Origin: Dysidea avara
Taxonomy: Eukaryota > Porifera > Demospongiae > Dictyoceratida > Dysideidae
Direction of reading: 5' to 3'
Length of the DNA stretch: 64,000 bases
Assembly: GCF_963678975.1 (NCBI RefSeq)
Contig: NC_089281.1
Span: forward strand, 8,891,277-8,955,276
The notes below the pieces were generated by a model. The model was not told the DNA's origin. It saw only the letters and a list, made by a program, of their open reading frames with translations, and did no database searches. This document shows positions 12,171-26,700 of this stretch, piece after piece. Each line of letters starts with the position of its first letter. Position 1 is the stretch's first letter. A program made the translations under genes and the position numbers.

Positions 12171-13040
12171 CACCTTAGTGTAGTGCCTGATTGGCAAAAT
12201 GGCCGGTATGTGTGACAGGATTTGCAAAAAGGTACTTTTTCCCAAGCCTTTTCCACACATTTTACTTACCAGCAAACAAAAACATGATGTAACATTTGAT
12301 CTCATATTTGATTCATCCTTACACTGATTAACTCGAGACTTAGTATCACAATGCAGTCAGATGGTGTAGCTGCAATCATGGAAAATTTCTGGCGATTATA
12401 TGCAGGGATAAAAGCTTCACAGTTTAAAAAAAAATCAGTCAAATTTTGTTACCCTTTTGCAAATTCGGTCACATATATGCACGTGATTTCTGCGGTTTGC
12501 TGCTATCGCATTAGAACTTCTGTACAACCATAGATGCCCGGGACTGAATACCGCGATAAAGATCGAGATACTCTAATAGAGCAGTCACTCTAATAAAAGC
12601 AGTCACAGTATTAGAGCAGTGTGTAGTGAGCTATGTAAGGATTTTATGTAGTTTATCAGCTATAAATGCGTAGCTGGTGAGGTATTGTCAGCTGGCTGTG
12701 ACCATTTATTTATTTTTTATTATTTTTATTTTTGATCTCACCTTACCAAACCAGAAACAATGTAGATCATTTCCATAAGTCTGGGTCAGCCCAGTCCCCC
12801 CTCATATCAACTACTTCCTCCACCCCTGATAGATACTCTCTGTACTCTACTGGGGAGTATGGTATAACCTTGACGACCGGTGAAATGACAAGTAAGTTTT
12901 ATGGCGGAGTGCATTGATTTTAACCTTGTTTACGATTCTAACAACTGTGCCCCACTCCCGTGTTATTATTATATTATTGTGTAATTGTGTAGCACGTAAT
13001 GTTATTATTATTAATTATAATGATAATGTAAGTGTAGTGT
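12171..13040. other. Non-coding, with a fragment of the CTCTAATAGAGCAGTCA family
   Basis: At about 12558-12650 a truncated copy of the interior of the small hAT-like element is present (GATCGAGATACTCTAATAGA and what follows). No gene is recognised in the rest. Confidence 0.45.
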
Positions 13041-13500
13041 AAATTGTTCAAGTCCAGTGTTGGTGCATTAATTACTTCACTAGGGAGGGAGTTCCACTTT
13101 GGAAGAAACTGTGCTTATAGCTTTCCACTGATGTTGAGATGTTGGTAAATCTCTTGTTATGTTCTCTAGTAATAAGTGGGTTTGCAATGACACATCCTGG
13201 TAGAGATACGTCAATTAGACCATTAATTATCTTGTAGAATACTCCGCATAAGTATTGAACATCTCTTCTTCTCTTGAGGGTGTCCCACTGTAAATCTAAT
13301 AGTTCAGCACTTACACAGCTGAATCTGCTGTAGTCTGACATGACATACCGAGCAGCTCTTATTTGAACTGCCTCTAATTTGTTTATACTATTGTTAGTGT
13401 GAGGAGACCATACAATGGCTGCATATTCCAGAAGTGGTCTAACGTAAGTAAGGTATGCATCAATCTTGATCTTTTGTTGACAGAAATGTATGTTTCTTCT
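13041..13500 (-). mobile_element. LINE relic, 3' end of reverse transcriptase
   Basis: On the - strand, translation from about 13450 down reads RPLLEYAAIVWSPH, then KLEAVQIRAARYV, then VSAELLDLQWDTLKRRRDV. This order is typical of the end of the RT ORF in Jockey/CR1-like LINEs. The frame ends near 13072. The rest of the element is missing or broken, so it is a dead copy. Confidence 0.75.
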
Positions 13501-13969
13501 GATGCTGAATTAGCTTTTATATAAATAAAGTCAATTTGTGAGGGAGGGAAGTTTACTATCTAATAGTACACCTAGACATTTTGTCTGCAAATTACGTGCA
13601 GGAACCACAGACATACCTGAGGGGAACACTCTCATCCATGTATCCCCCACTGATTTTCCAGGGTCAGGTAAATACGGGAGTGTCATTAATATGTGTTAAC
13701 AGAAGTATGACCTGGACCAAGAGTCCATAAGTACGATTATTACTTGGCTTTCATCCATGCTAATTATTTCCCTGTGCATGCGCAAGATATAATGCAAGCA
13801 ATTGTATTGTAGCTATTTATTTCTGTGCAGAGCCTCCACCAGGGAGTAAAAGGGACAGGAAAATCACAGTTTTGCACAATAGATAGCTTCAAACTAGTTA
13901 AATAAATTATATTTTATATTTATAATTAACTACGTAATTGAAGTAGTTAAAAATAATTTTACGTTGTTA
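13501..13969. other. Between two LINE relics; degenerate LINE sequence likely
   Basis: This stretch probably belongs partly to the relic at 13041-13500, because LINE-like words continue to about 13560. No reliable feature is seen after that. Confidence 0.3.
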
Positions 13970-15170
13970 TGGTTGTTGGTTGCTACCAACAGACCTTTTC
14001 ACACCATAAAGCCTAAATAAATAAATAAATAAAATAAATAAATAAATAAATATGAAGTTTATCAACCGTTTAAATTTCTCTAGTGTTCCTGCTGCATCAG
14101 GAGGTAGGTTGTTCCGGCATACTGACTTTGTTACTGATGGGAAGAAGACCAAGTGTAAATGACAGTCAATTCTTGATAGAGTCTCACTCGAGGTCTCATG
14201 TAGCGGTAACGATGGCCTTGAGTTGTGGTATGGAGGGGTTAATTCATGTTGGACATCTGAATCAATTTGTTGACAATTTTATAAAAGGTTACAAGTTTCA
14301 TGTTATCTCTTCTTTGTGAGAAAGATGGGAGATTAACTTGTTTAACATTACAGTAGTACTTGCTTGGAAGTAGTTGTTTGTAATATGTAAAACGGGCAGC
14401 TCGATGTTGCACCATTTCAAGCCTACGTATATTTACTTGTGTGTATGGGCTCCAAGCTGTAGCTACATGCATAATCCAAAATTGGCCGGACCATGGTAAG
14501 GTAACAATTCGTTTTGACTGTTGAAGTACAGGAACTTAGATAGATTTCTTTTGAAAAAACCAATAGTTGCATTTGCTTTTACTACCACTCTATCAACATG
14601 ATTGGTCCATTTTAAATGTTCGTCAATAGTCACTCCAAGGTATGTTATATGAGATGACTGTTCAATTAGGTGCTGGCCAATGTAACATTTGGTAGCTGAA
14701 CAGTAATGTCTGTTTGATATCTTTAAATGTACACATTTAGATGGGTTGCAGGACATTAGCCAATGGTTTGAGCATTGCATAAGTGCATTCAAATCTTTTT
14801 GTAATGCCAGACGGTCTTCATCTGTATGAATTGTCCTATACTCATCTGTATACAGCCATACCTTGGATTTAACTGTTGAAGGTATATCATTCGCATAGCA
14901 GCAAATGAACAACAAGGGGGCTAGGAAAATGCCTTGTGGGACTCCTGATAACACTTCACTTGAGTCACTACTATTACCTCAAGTATTACTGACTGTGTTC
15001 TACCAATAAGAAAGTCTTTAATTTGATCCAATTCAGTATTTGTGGGCACAAACCATAGTTAACTAGCTTGAGGAGTAATTTATGGTGGGGAACCTTTGTC
15101 GGATGCTTTCGACAAGTCTAGAAATGGAGCATCAATCTCTTCTCCTTTGCTTAATTTTTGCAAAGTCATT
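13970..15170 (-). mobile_element. Second LINE relic, reverse transcriptase
   Basis: On the - strand the frame starting near 14954 reads SGVPQGIFLAPLLF, then a degenerate YTDE in place of YADD, then ITYLGVTID and WTNHVDRVV. It continues in another frame at 14472-14239 (ATAWSPYT, LEMVQHRAARF). Upstream, near 15060-15170, a degenerate FLDLSKAFD-type block can be read. An AAAT-rich microsatellite lies at 14015-14050 near its 3' end. Frame breaks show it is inactive. It is distinct from the neighbouring relic because the C-terminal block differs. Confidence 0.75.
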
Positions 15171-16849
15171 GATATATATATATGAGTTGAGATTCACAAG
15201 ATTTACCTTGCTGGAAACCATGCTGTTCTTCACAGACAGATAATTGAGTTGTAAAGTGGTATTATGAGATAGCAGGTATTATGGAATGCCATCACAATTT
15301 TAACCCTACCTGCATGCTACACAGGCTTTCAATAGCCTCTTTGCAGATCCCTACATAGCTAGTGAGATAGTGACTGCAAGCTGTCTGTAGATCAAGTCAC
15401 CACCTGGTCTGGGATTTTTTCTGTATTCAATGGAGTTTTAGCATCATTTTTCTGACTCCCTGCTACACTAGGTCCCTAGTGGGATAGTGACTAATAATAA
15501 TTATGACAAATATACCATGAAAATAGTATGGGATATACCTAATAAATTCTTCAGTATTGCAGTATGCAAAGGTTATTGCAAGCTGAAATTGGCCTATATA
15601 GCTGAAACGAGATGACTTTAGACAACCTGCAAATCCCATTGGTTGCATGCATGGGTATATAGTTGAATTAAGCTCACCAACATCTACATGTAAGCAGTGA
15701 AGATTAAAGGGAGTGCCATATGGCTTAAGCGTTCTGCAATTTAGTTGAAATTTTTTCTTCCATAAACTTTAGTGTCAAGTGTCTCAAAACTACTGCAAGC
15801 CAAGTGTCCCATGATTGGCTGATTGTGTTATAAGATGATTTTTATACCACCAATAAATAGAGCAGTAGCGACTAGAACTGCATGCATCTCAAGTTTCAAT
15901 GCTTTGACAAAGGACACATGCATTTGTTTGCTTTAACAGATGTATACCTCAACTATCATGCATTACGCATCATGAGACATGCACGTGTATTCGATTGTAT
16001 CTCACACATGATTTCATCTTACGCATTGCAATTCTTGTCAGAAAGGCACTAAACCTCACTTTGAGACATTTCAGAAAGATTAGCTATGATAGCTAAAAAT
16101 TACTAATTAGTAAGAAATAGCTAAGTCCTAAAAATTATCTGCTGAGAGGGAACATAAGGAAATCTCACCTCAAGTATCACTCCAAGTACACCGTTTCAGC
16201 CTCTTCACAAGTTGAAATCTCTGGCTTTAGTAATACATTATATTCATGCATTAGTAGGGCTGAAACGATCATGGATTTTAATATTCAAGTATTCTAACAA
16301 TCAAGTGCTCATTAATACTAGCTATACTTGTAGTCATACTCTTGTGATCTGCATGACATGTTTTTACCAGTTTACAATATATTCAAGTAGTTTACAATTA
16401 CAACATTTTCAAGTAAGAGCAATGATAGATGTACAGTATTAAAGTAGTATTCCAGACAACAATATGTATTGAGTTTTCTAGATTACAGGCAAGTTAAAAG
16501 TGTAATTTGGAAGAAATGTAAATAAATAAGTAACTATTAACTACATTATTTATTTAGGACAAAGCAAATTTGGTTTTTGATTTCCCATCACCATCCAAAT
16601 CACTTTCATGTGTGCATATATGAGAATAATGACTGTCAATTCATAGTACATGTAGAAAACATCCCACTGTTTAACAAAGGTATTAAAATTAAAAGGCAAC
16701 AGTTTGTTGCTGTGATTTGGAGGATTTTCTTCTGCAAGAGAAAAATTGATGACCTAGCTCCCACTTGCTTTAAATGCTGATAAGAAACAAGTAATTGCTT
16801 TACCTTATGGTCTTTTATGCTTAATTTAAAATATATATATTTTGTGTAG
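15171..16849. other. Upstream region of the Slo pseudogene
   Basis: No gene or known repeat is recognised. A polypyrimidine/AT stretch ending in TTTTGTGTAG at 16849 is the acceptor preceding the pseudogene. Confidence 0.4.
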
Positions 16850-19695
16850 TTAATGGTGCCTGCTTACCAGATGATCCAGATGGATGTGAGAAACAAGGAA
16901 TTAATGAAAACTACTGGAAATATTTGGTGATCCCTGCTATTCTATTAGTTATGGTCTACATTCCAGTTTTTTGCATTCTCAAAATCTTTTAGTGTGTATA
17001 GGTGCTTGACAAAAGCCCATAAGGAAGCAGAAAGTTTAGACAGGGATATATTACATCCGGTGTTAACCTTAAAACATAAAATTTTGGTGTACATCAAAGC
17101 AGTGGCCTTGGGAGAACACTATGTCTGAAATTCTATCATTATAATATCTGTATTGATAAATGCAGCTTACTTTGCTCTTTACTGGAGAAGAACTTATTGA
17201 TTATCTGATATAATCATCATAAATTCTGGCTGAACATGCAGACAATCATTGATCTCATTACTATTCCACATATTTTTATTTCAATTGCTGTGGATCGTGA
17301 TTGGGTTGGTCTTCAATTTCTTCGTATTGTCTGGTTTAGTCACATAATTGATTTCCTGAGACAATTGTCTATTTTCAAGTCTCAACAATGGATAGATACT
17401 CTTACACTACTTTTTCATTTCTTTACCTTTTTATTTGGACTGCCTCATCAGTGGAAATTCATGTTCTTGAAGTAACTGGTGATCCTTGGCACAACTTTGA
17501 AACACGTCATTGCAACTTCACCTTTCCTGACTACGTTTATTACTTAGTTGTCACCATCACAACTGTTGGGTATGTGACATTGCACCAATGACTGAAGTTG
17601 GACGTATTTTTGTCAGTCTGTTAATTATTGTAGGCTTCATCCTTGTTGCCACTGCTATATATATCATCTATATCTGAGCTCTTTAAAAGTCACTCGCAAT
17701 ATTCTAGCAGTTTTGCACAAGTTACTGATGCTAAACAGGTTGTGGTTTCTGGTCACATCAATGCTGAGAGTGTCAGGTACTTTCTAATTGACTTCCTTCA
17801 TTCTGATCGGAAAGATGATTGTGCAAATGTGTTGATTTTTCACCCTAAAGAACCAGATTATGATTTAAAGGTTGTCATGCAAAAACATTACCAACAAGTG
17901 AAATACTTTAAGGGCTCAGTAATGAATAGTAAAGACCTGAAATGCATAAGGATTACAAAAGCATCTGCTGCTATAATATTGTCCCCTAATTATTGCCTAA
18001 ATTCCTGTAAGTGAAGATGAGAGCAATCTGATGAGAGTTGTGTCCATCAAGAATACATGTAATGACACTAAAGTCATTGTCCAGGTACTCCAAGTGCAAA
18101 GCTTGCAACAACCAATGCATATCCCATGTTGGCATCCTTCTATTGACACTGCAATTTGCAAGAGTGAACTCAAGTTAGGTTTAATGGCCCAGAACTGTCT
18201 GTGTCCAGGAATCTCAACTCTTCTGTGTAACCTCATGTACACTACTAGCGAATCAGCTAATGATGGTTGGTAATTGGAGTATATGAAAGGTGAGTATGTA
18301 TATTTGTATAGAGTGAACAAACTTTGTTTAGTATGTCTCTGCAATGAAGTCTACAAGGTAGAAATACCAGAAGCATTCCATGGCATGCTGTATGAAGATG
18401 TTGCACTGCATTGCTTCATTACTTCACAACTGCACATTATGCTAATTGCAATTGATGTTTTAACAAATGATAATTCTGAACAACTTAATTTATCCTGCCA
18501 CATTTGACCTCGTTATACAACAAGGAATGTCTGGCTATTTTATAGTTCGAGATAAAGAACACATTTCAGCATTGGAAACTGTAAAAATTGATGGGAAATG
18601 TGCATCAAGAAAGGTACAGTCAGTTGCAGAACATCTAGACCTCACACTATTAGTAGAAACTCAGGTTCAAGTGATTTCCCCGAGTTATGAACATATGCTA
18701 AAGCTGCTGCAAAATTCACAGCATATTGTTCAGAGTTCAGTTGATCTTTACCATAAATGTGCTAAGAGAAGAATTGATGAAGCGTTGCCTGCAGGTTTAA
18801 CAGATCATATAGTTTTGTGTACTTTTATTTAGACAAATTAAACTTACACAACTTTGTGTCTCTATTGAGGTCTTGTACTTTGCAACCACACAAGGTCAAG
18901 CCGATTGTGATTATTGGGGATATAGACTGCATTGAAAATGAATGGAGTGATATTGAAGAATTTGATAAAATTTTTGTCATTGGAAATCCTCTCAATCAAG
19001 ATATCCTCAAGGCTGCCAATGTGGCTTACTGTAGTTATTGTGTGATCCTTGGTTCTACCGCTAGCCTTGATGAAGACTCAGCCCTGATCGACAAACAACC
19101 AATCTTCTGCTCACTGATTCTTTCATCATTACATTTAAGCAGTGGTGATGCAGTCAAAGAGAAATAAAAAGCACATTGACACAGTAACTGAGCTGTACAG
19201 ACAGGAAAATGTTAAGTTCCTAGACCTAAAAGGTAAGAATAAAACATTCATTGCTTCACAGCCATTTGCTTGTGGAGAGTGTGTATCAAGTTCAGTGTTT
19301 GATTCATTGGTGGAAGTTGCTTATTATAATCCAGGTGCTACTGATCATGACTTATTTGAGAAGTTAGTGACAGGCGAAAGTAATATACCCAGCTAAACCT
19401 AGGGAAAGTCACGCCATACATATTTAAACCCATGCAAAAACCATCATCTTATACTGTAGGCCACAATTTCTGCAAATCTCTTTGGAGAATTCTGAATATG
19501 TAAAATTTCAGCACCAAATTTTTGCAAAGTTATTTGAAAGTCTTTTTTAAAAGAGAAACAGCTGTGTATTGGAGTGTACCATTGTATCACACCAAGTGAG
19601 AAGTCCTCCAATAGATATGTCATCACATCACCTGAGCAGGGCTTAGTTCTGATGCCTACCGACAAAATTTTTGTGTTGATTTCTGTCTACTATTC
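16850..19695 (+). pseudogene. Slo/BK-type channel pseudogene, copy B
   Basis: Homology to copies A and C runs from the phase-1 acceptor to the C-terminus, but the gene is broken many times. There is a stop in the S0-S1 linker region (YV then TGA near 17125). S1-S2 has a stop and a deletion of roughly 100 bp around 17205-17225. A single G is missing from the TVGYGD filter at about 17570. S6 is scrambled near 17640. A stop replaces Gln at the end of RCK1 near 18270. S4 reads LGLQFLRIVWF, losing one more arginine than A and C. The calcium-bowl acids are gone (KFLDLKGKNK near 19220). The intron between the large exons survives as about 18288-18345. Long open segments remain, so decay may be fairly recent. 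Confidence 0.93.
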
Positions 19696-20793
19696 TTTAC
19701 CATGTTGACATAACACACTCCTATATTCATACAATAAGTTGATTTAAAAAAGAAACTATTAAATGGCATAATAATTATGCAGAGTATACCTTCCTACAGA
19801 AAAATATTGACCCAAAACTAGCATTTGCTGTTCCTTGGCATAGCTTGAGCACATTCACAGTAAGGGAGTTGTCGTCCTTCTAATCGACAACCAGCAATAT
19901 AATATACTATAGGCATTTCTAAGTTCTCCCAATAAAAATAGTACAATACAACTTTTGTCTGTAGTAGATGGGTTATACCATGCATGATAACTTTACTAGT
20001 GAAGGGTGAACAACTAACCATTCCATTAAGTGAGCAACATGAAGTTGTTCAAAAGATTTTGTGGTAATGGACACTTTTTTTGGAGATTAGCTATACCATG
20101 GTAGCTTTACAAAGAAAGAGATAACTAACCAGCCAAAACTAGATATATGTAGCTCTGCAAAAAATGCTTCTGTCTGGTGATAAGCCTTAAGTTGTTCAGA
20201 ACATGCAGCCAGTAATACGTGGTGCGTGTGCTGTACCATTCTTCTGTGGATATTTAGATACAGGGAATTTATAACTATATGCACTTAGGAATGCAAGTGC
20301 CTAAAAAAAACTGGATGAGACCGTGGGTTCTACCCTGACAAGAAAGTAAGTCAATCAATGGTCAGGGAAGTAGAATGCAATCTGTAAATACAATGCTTCA
20401 ACCAAGTGTGTGGAAAGGTAGGTGGGAAAACCTGTACTACTATGAAAATGATTAAAGTAAAAAATTGTCACCATTTTGTCCCAACTCTTGTAGATACAGG
20501 GGACAATCAGCAGCTAAAAATCTTGCAAGAGTTGTGCAAGGAAAGGATCTTTTAATATGCACCAAAAACTTACAAATTTGCAAGAATTAGGTGCAAGATT
20601 AGTAAGATTCCTTCAATTACTAGTTTGTCAGTAAAAGTATACCAGATTTTAGTTATATCGTTTAGCCAACTAAAAATAAAAATGCCAATAGCTAGCATAT
20701 AAATTTTCATACAATAGCAAATACAATATTCCAGTTCACACAGAAAAAAATAAAAAAGGTAAACATTTCAGTCCACCAACTCAAGTAAGAGTT
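19696..20793. other. Between the Slo pseudogene and the cystatin gene
   Basis: No gene is recognised. It probably contains the 3' flank of the cystatin gene. Confidence 0.4.
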
Positions 20794-23700
20794 TTAAATC
20801 ACAAAGCTGATAGCCAACATAGCAACAATGGCTAACAAATGGGAAACAATTGCAGCAGCTCCACCTGTTCCCTACAACCAACAAACCACATCATCACAAA
20901 CATTTTAGGGAAATGTTAAGTCACTCACAGAATTTCTAATAGTGGGTACTTGGCTAACACTGAGAACAGAGTACGTTGGTTGTGGAGTGGGTGAAGCTAC
21001 AACAGATGCCATCCACAGTAGCCGAGTGCGATCATCAACTGGACATTTATCAGAGAAACATTCAGGACTATTTCTTTCACAAGTTATAGACAAGGCAACC
21101 TCTATCCAAAGTTCGTATCTGATTCCATTAACAACCTATACAAATAAAGAACTTAATATACTGCATTTTATTAAGACAAATAATACCTGTTGTGTTCCAT
21201 TCAATATACTAACCACCACTTGCTTGTTGATAGAATGGCTCATTTCTGTAATCTGATTAGCAGCAGCACATGCAGCTCCACGTACACGTGGATCAGTGAA
21301 ATTTTGTATAATCATCTTTCCTCCAGGTGGTGTCTAAAAAGTGTATGAACCAGTGATACAATTACGTAGCAGAATCACATCAATTACGTACATAATGCAA
21401 TGATAAGGAAGAAGATTTTTAAACTAAAATAAACAGTATTATATGGTATACAATTCTCCTTACCAGAAGAACTTCTGTTTATTGAGATGGCACTTTACCA
21501 GAAATCTCTACCAAAGTGGTTTGACTTTGCTAATAATCCTGAGTCATGGCCACAGTGGAAGAGGTTTTATTGAGCTACTGGAATAGATTGCGACAGTTCA
21601 GAGTAGTTCTCATGAGTGATGTGACAAGTGATCTTCTGACCTCAGCAATGAGCAAAAGATTAGGCCACAACATTTAATAAGTTAGTTTCTTATTACCACT
21701 CATGTTACTGCTTTATAAAAGTAAGTAAGATCAAGTGTGACCCACAAAGTACAGAAACCTATAAAGTGATAACCTGTTGTACTGATAAACAATGGAAAGT
21801 GTGTATATGCGTATAGAGGCCTACTTAAAGTTTATGTCAGGGAACTTAGGGAAAGCACTTTTCTACTCAGTCTAACAAATTCCATGTTGAGAAAAGCTGA
21901 GAGGAAGTCATTATAATTTCCAGGCAAAGAGCTCATATTTGCTGATACCCTATACAGGGCACCCACATCCCCAGCTAGCATATTCTGCTGATATTAAGTA
22001 TCATATCAAACTGAAATGTTGCTGGTCATTTACAATCTTCCTGTCACTGAGCAGCATTTGTTTGAGTCACAGTATGAAGATGGCAGGACCTGCTGGCAGC
22101 TTAAGAGGTCTTGCCAATCAGTTAGGCCAAGCACCAAGTTTAGCACACACTTGTGGCCCACCAACCGCTTGCAGTCAAGCTTGAAAGGCTCATCAATATG
22201 CATGATGTGATCTCAAATTTTGCACAACACATTATATATACATACTTGACAAGATTCCCCATGTACACCAGGAATTACTAAGTGGGTTAATTACTCTGTA
22301 TAGCACTAGAGCAAGGAAAAAATTATACTTTGGACTCGCAATCCATAAGTCCACACTTTAACCCTTACTCCAGCTACATGGCCTATTGCTAGGTTAATGG
22401 AAACGGTTGTACATTTCAAATTACTTATATAATAGAGGTGTACAGCATGCATCCTTTATCTATGAGTGACAACAGTCACTTACCACACTGTGGATTTGGC
22501 TAACACTGAGAACACTGTATGTTGGCTGTGGAGCAGGGGAAGCTACAACAGATGTCATCCACAGCATCCGAGTACGATCATCAATCGGACAATCACTAAC
22601 AAAACATTCTGGACTGTTTCTATCACAAATCATAGACAGGGCAAGCTCTATCACCAGATCATATTTAAGTCCATTAACCACCTGTACAAAGTAATAAATT
22701 GTTATATTCTCATGTTTTAATAGTCTGATTACCTGGTATGTCCCATTTAGCACACTAACCACAACTTGTTTGTAAGCAGTATTACTCCTTGCTGTGATCC
22801 ACATAGCTGTGGCACATGCTGCACCAAGTATACGTGGATCAGTGAAGTTTCGTATAATCATTTTGCCTCCTCCACTACCCTATATTGAATAATGTTGTAC
22901 CAAACATTTGTATTGTAGTATGATCGCTGCTCTGTAATAATTAACTGACTGACAGCCATTGTATTCTAGACTGGATATCATGACATGAATCCGAGGAGTG
23001 ATTCTACATGTTATTGCTTTAGTTTCATTATAATATATAATATAATGACATGTATTAGAATAGTGGACACAACTAACTGAATGTTAAATAGTAATAGTTA
23101 AACATTCATAAATAGGTGTCTTTAAAGACTTAAACTGTCAACAATTATCATAGTAGGGCTAAGGTAATTGTTACCCACTGATGTTGAAGGTGCGAGTGTT
23201 TAAGTCTTTTGGACGATGGCATGCATGCATGGAGTAAGTTAGGAGTGTGTATGTATTAAGAGATATAAGCTTCAAGTGAGTTTATTATTGTTAATGTTGT
23301 GTGATGACACTAGCCTTTTTACTATAGTTAAGCATGCTAGCAGGCTGACTAGAAATCAAGTTTTAGCTATTCAAAAATTGATATTGGTGATTCTGATAGG
23401 GTTTTCTGCTAGATTATTTTATAGTTGTAACATGAGCACAAGTGGTCTGCCTGATGTGTCTATCCGAGGGCCAAGGATACATATGTATCTCTTATTCACA
23501 GATTTTATATGTCACTTACTCCATTGTGGATTAGGCTAACACTGAGAATGGTGTAGGTTGGTTGTGGAGTAGGGGAAGCTACAACAGATGTCGTCCACAG
23601 CATCTGAGTACGATCATCAATTGGACAATCATTTGCAAAACATTCAGGACTGTTTCTATCACAAGTTGTAGATAAGGCGACCTCTATCACAAGATCATAT

Positions 23701-26700
23701 TTAAGCCCATTAACCACCTGTACAAAAACATAATTACTTAATGTAAGGTATAGTAGTCTGGGTACCTGGTATGTTCCATTTAGCACACTAACCACCACTT
23801 GTTTGTACACAGAATTACTCATTTCTGTAATCCGATTAGCAGCAGCACATGCTGCACCAAGTACACGTGGATCAGTGAAATTTTGTATAATCATCTTGCT
23901 TCCCCCACCACCCTATAGAGTAATGGGAATAGCACAATAGTTACAAGTATGAGATGTTGGACATGCTAGAAACTTTTGTTCACTGTGATAACTTTACAAG
24001 TCTTTGCATTCTCCTATTAACTGGACAGAGCACTGTGGGGCGAGCCTGAGGAGTGACACTATGTATGACTCTTTTACTATACATACAGGGCATGTAATGG
24101 GGCAACTGAAGGTTTAATATTTTCTCTATGTTAGGCATTTAAATATCTTGTGTTGTATTCTATGCCATCCACTTACTGTGGGAACAATATAACATAAACC
24201 ATGTGATCAGCACTGTATTCTATACCATGAAGTTTTTGAAGTGTTTCCTTATGATTTTTGTTGTAATATTTTGTGTATGAACAGTAGCATGAATCTTCTC
24301 AGAGTACGGAACTCCTTTAGGCTTGCCCCCAACAATGCTGTGATATGAATGCATATATACATAAATGTCCCATATATTACCAAACACCTATTCTACATAT
24401 GCAAAATGCTAATTTAGTATTTTTACCAAGTTTGTTTCTCCAACCAGTGTGATATTACCAATGCTATATGTGGCTGGGGATCCACTGGATTCAAACACTT
24501 CAGCTCTCCATAACCTCAGCTATCACATATAACAAAGAGAACACTATGGATAACTTCATTTATAGTACCTTACTGTGCTGAGATCAACAGGACATTCACT
24601 GACTGTTGATGGCATATTGTCATTTAAACAAGTCAGTGCATCGGCCAGCTCAATGTTGAGACGATAGTTTATACCATTCACAACCTAGAAAAGGGAGAAA
24701 AGGACTATACAAGTATATATATATATATATATATATATAGCTATAGAGCAAACATTCAAACAATGGGTAACAAAGTTTGAGTATTACAATATCAGAAAAT
24801 TGTTGTAGTTCATGTGTACTAAACATTAGCTACAGTAATAAAACTTTAAACTGTGTGTTTAAAATGTCACTACTAGGTAGCTACTACTGGAAAATGGACT
24901 GATCTCTTAACTACATGCAATGCAAACTTAGTCATAGATAGCTACACAGAAGATAACTATAGTGGATCACAACATAGCCTACATGCATGTAGGGCTTCTC
25001 AGTGACTTGGTATATTCAATGGGCCAGAGAAAGCTGTTAGGAAATTGGCTACTCCATTCTGGAGATATAGTCCCACTGCCCCAAATGCCAGCACCACCTG
25101 CAAGGCTTCCTGGGAAATCTCCCTCAGCCACTTTACATGGCTGTTTCATCAACTAACCATTGATGGGGTTGTATATTTAGTGCTATTTAAAAGTATAAAA
25201 ATGTACACAACTACTTTAGCTCAAAGTTCAGCTGTGATTCCCCAACCTCTGGGTTGACAGGTCAACAAGGTGCCCTCTACTATCTGGAGCAAAAATATTG
25301 ATTTTAGAGTGGTATGATGGTGGAACGGAACAGTGTTTTAGTATAATGTACCCATGTCAAGCCCTACTCCCACTTCTGAGGGTCCCCATATACCAACTGG
25401 GGATTTGATATCTATGACTTGTCCCACCCCTGGGACTTCTGAGAACAGCAGTTTGGCAAGGCATAGTCTTACTTTCCCCAACCTGAAACATGTGGTACAA
25501 TGTTCTAGAAAAGTTACATGCCATACATTGCACAGTCACATGTCTCTATCAAGCTATACATGTTACATCTCCCTTGTTACAAAAAAGGAGTGCAATAAGT
25601 GGTAAAATAATTGGTAAAATAATCACAGCACTCAAAAGTGACAAGTTGTGCACTGTGTGCATGCATGCGAGTTACAGAAATGGGTCTGCATGATGAACTG
25701 GGATCTTAATATTTCTTTGCGAATGTTGAAGTGGTATAGCTTCATAAACTCCAGGGAGTTCAGCAACTGGTTCACTTGTATCACATATAATTGGTTGTCT
25801 AGGTAATTGTCAATACTTGCATTGATAGTTGCATTTGTTGCCAAATTCCTCAAATTTCTTCTGTTCCAGTGGTAGCATTGTCCTTGTGGTGCTACGATAT
25901 TGTGAGAGTGAGGGTTTACATAAGTGACCTTGCAGGTTTCCATATTCCATCTTTCACTGCCACGAGTACTAGCTCTCCAATTCCAAGATGTTTCAATTGC
26001 ATGTTGGTTACAGTATATTATTTTGTTGTTACATTGGACAAACTCTTTTCTGGGTATGGTTGTTTTAGGCTGATGCTAGTAGTGGTTACAAGTGTCTTTG
26101 TTTGCCTACCCATTAAACATTGGACAGGTAAACTTATATGGTATCTGATCATGGAGTGTTCCAATATAGTAGCAATGCTAAATGTGAGTCTCTTCTGTCA
26201 TGGTAGCATTATTGTTGATGGCATCCAAGTGTTGTACTAAATACATTTCTACACATGTTGCAAGCCTTCACTAACCTCAAAATTAACAGAATAGAACTTT
26301 CCTTTGTGTTGGCACTGCATTATGACTTGGCCACATGCATTCAGCTACCAAAGGCAACTTAGCCTTTCATGTGATTACTGCAGTGGCACTGAGCTAAGAT
26401 GGTAGTATTGCTTCTTGTATATAACATTACATTGTGCACCTGTATCTATAAAAGGATGTTCTCTCAGACTGGTGTTTTGAATAGACAATTCCAATCAGGT
26501 GTTCTGGCAGTTGTACAATGTACCATAACAATAAAAAGATCATCAGAAGTGTCAGAGCTATCATGTGCAACACCCTGAACTATGTGGTGGTGCTTTGTAA
26601 GGGGACAACTTCGGCAAGTTTTGGCAAAGTGGCTTTCCAGCCACAGTCACTGACATTCTACGCCACAGGCTGGACAGTTCGTCTGGCAGTGGTGTTGATT

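Noticed and set aside
21939..22210. Overlapping + strand frames between cystatin exons
   Set aside because: They lie in an intron of the cystatin gene and match nothing recognisable.
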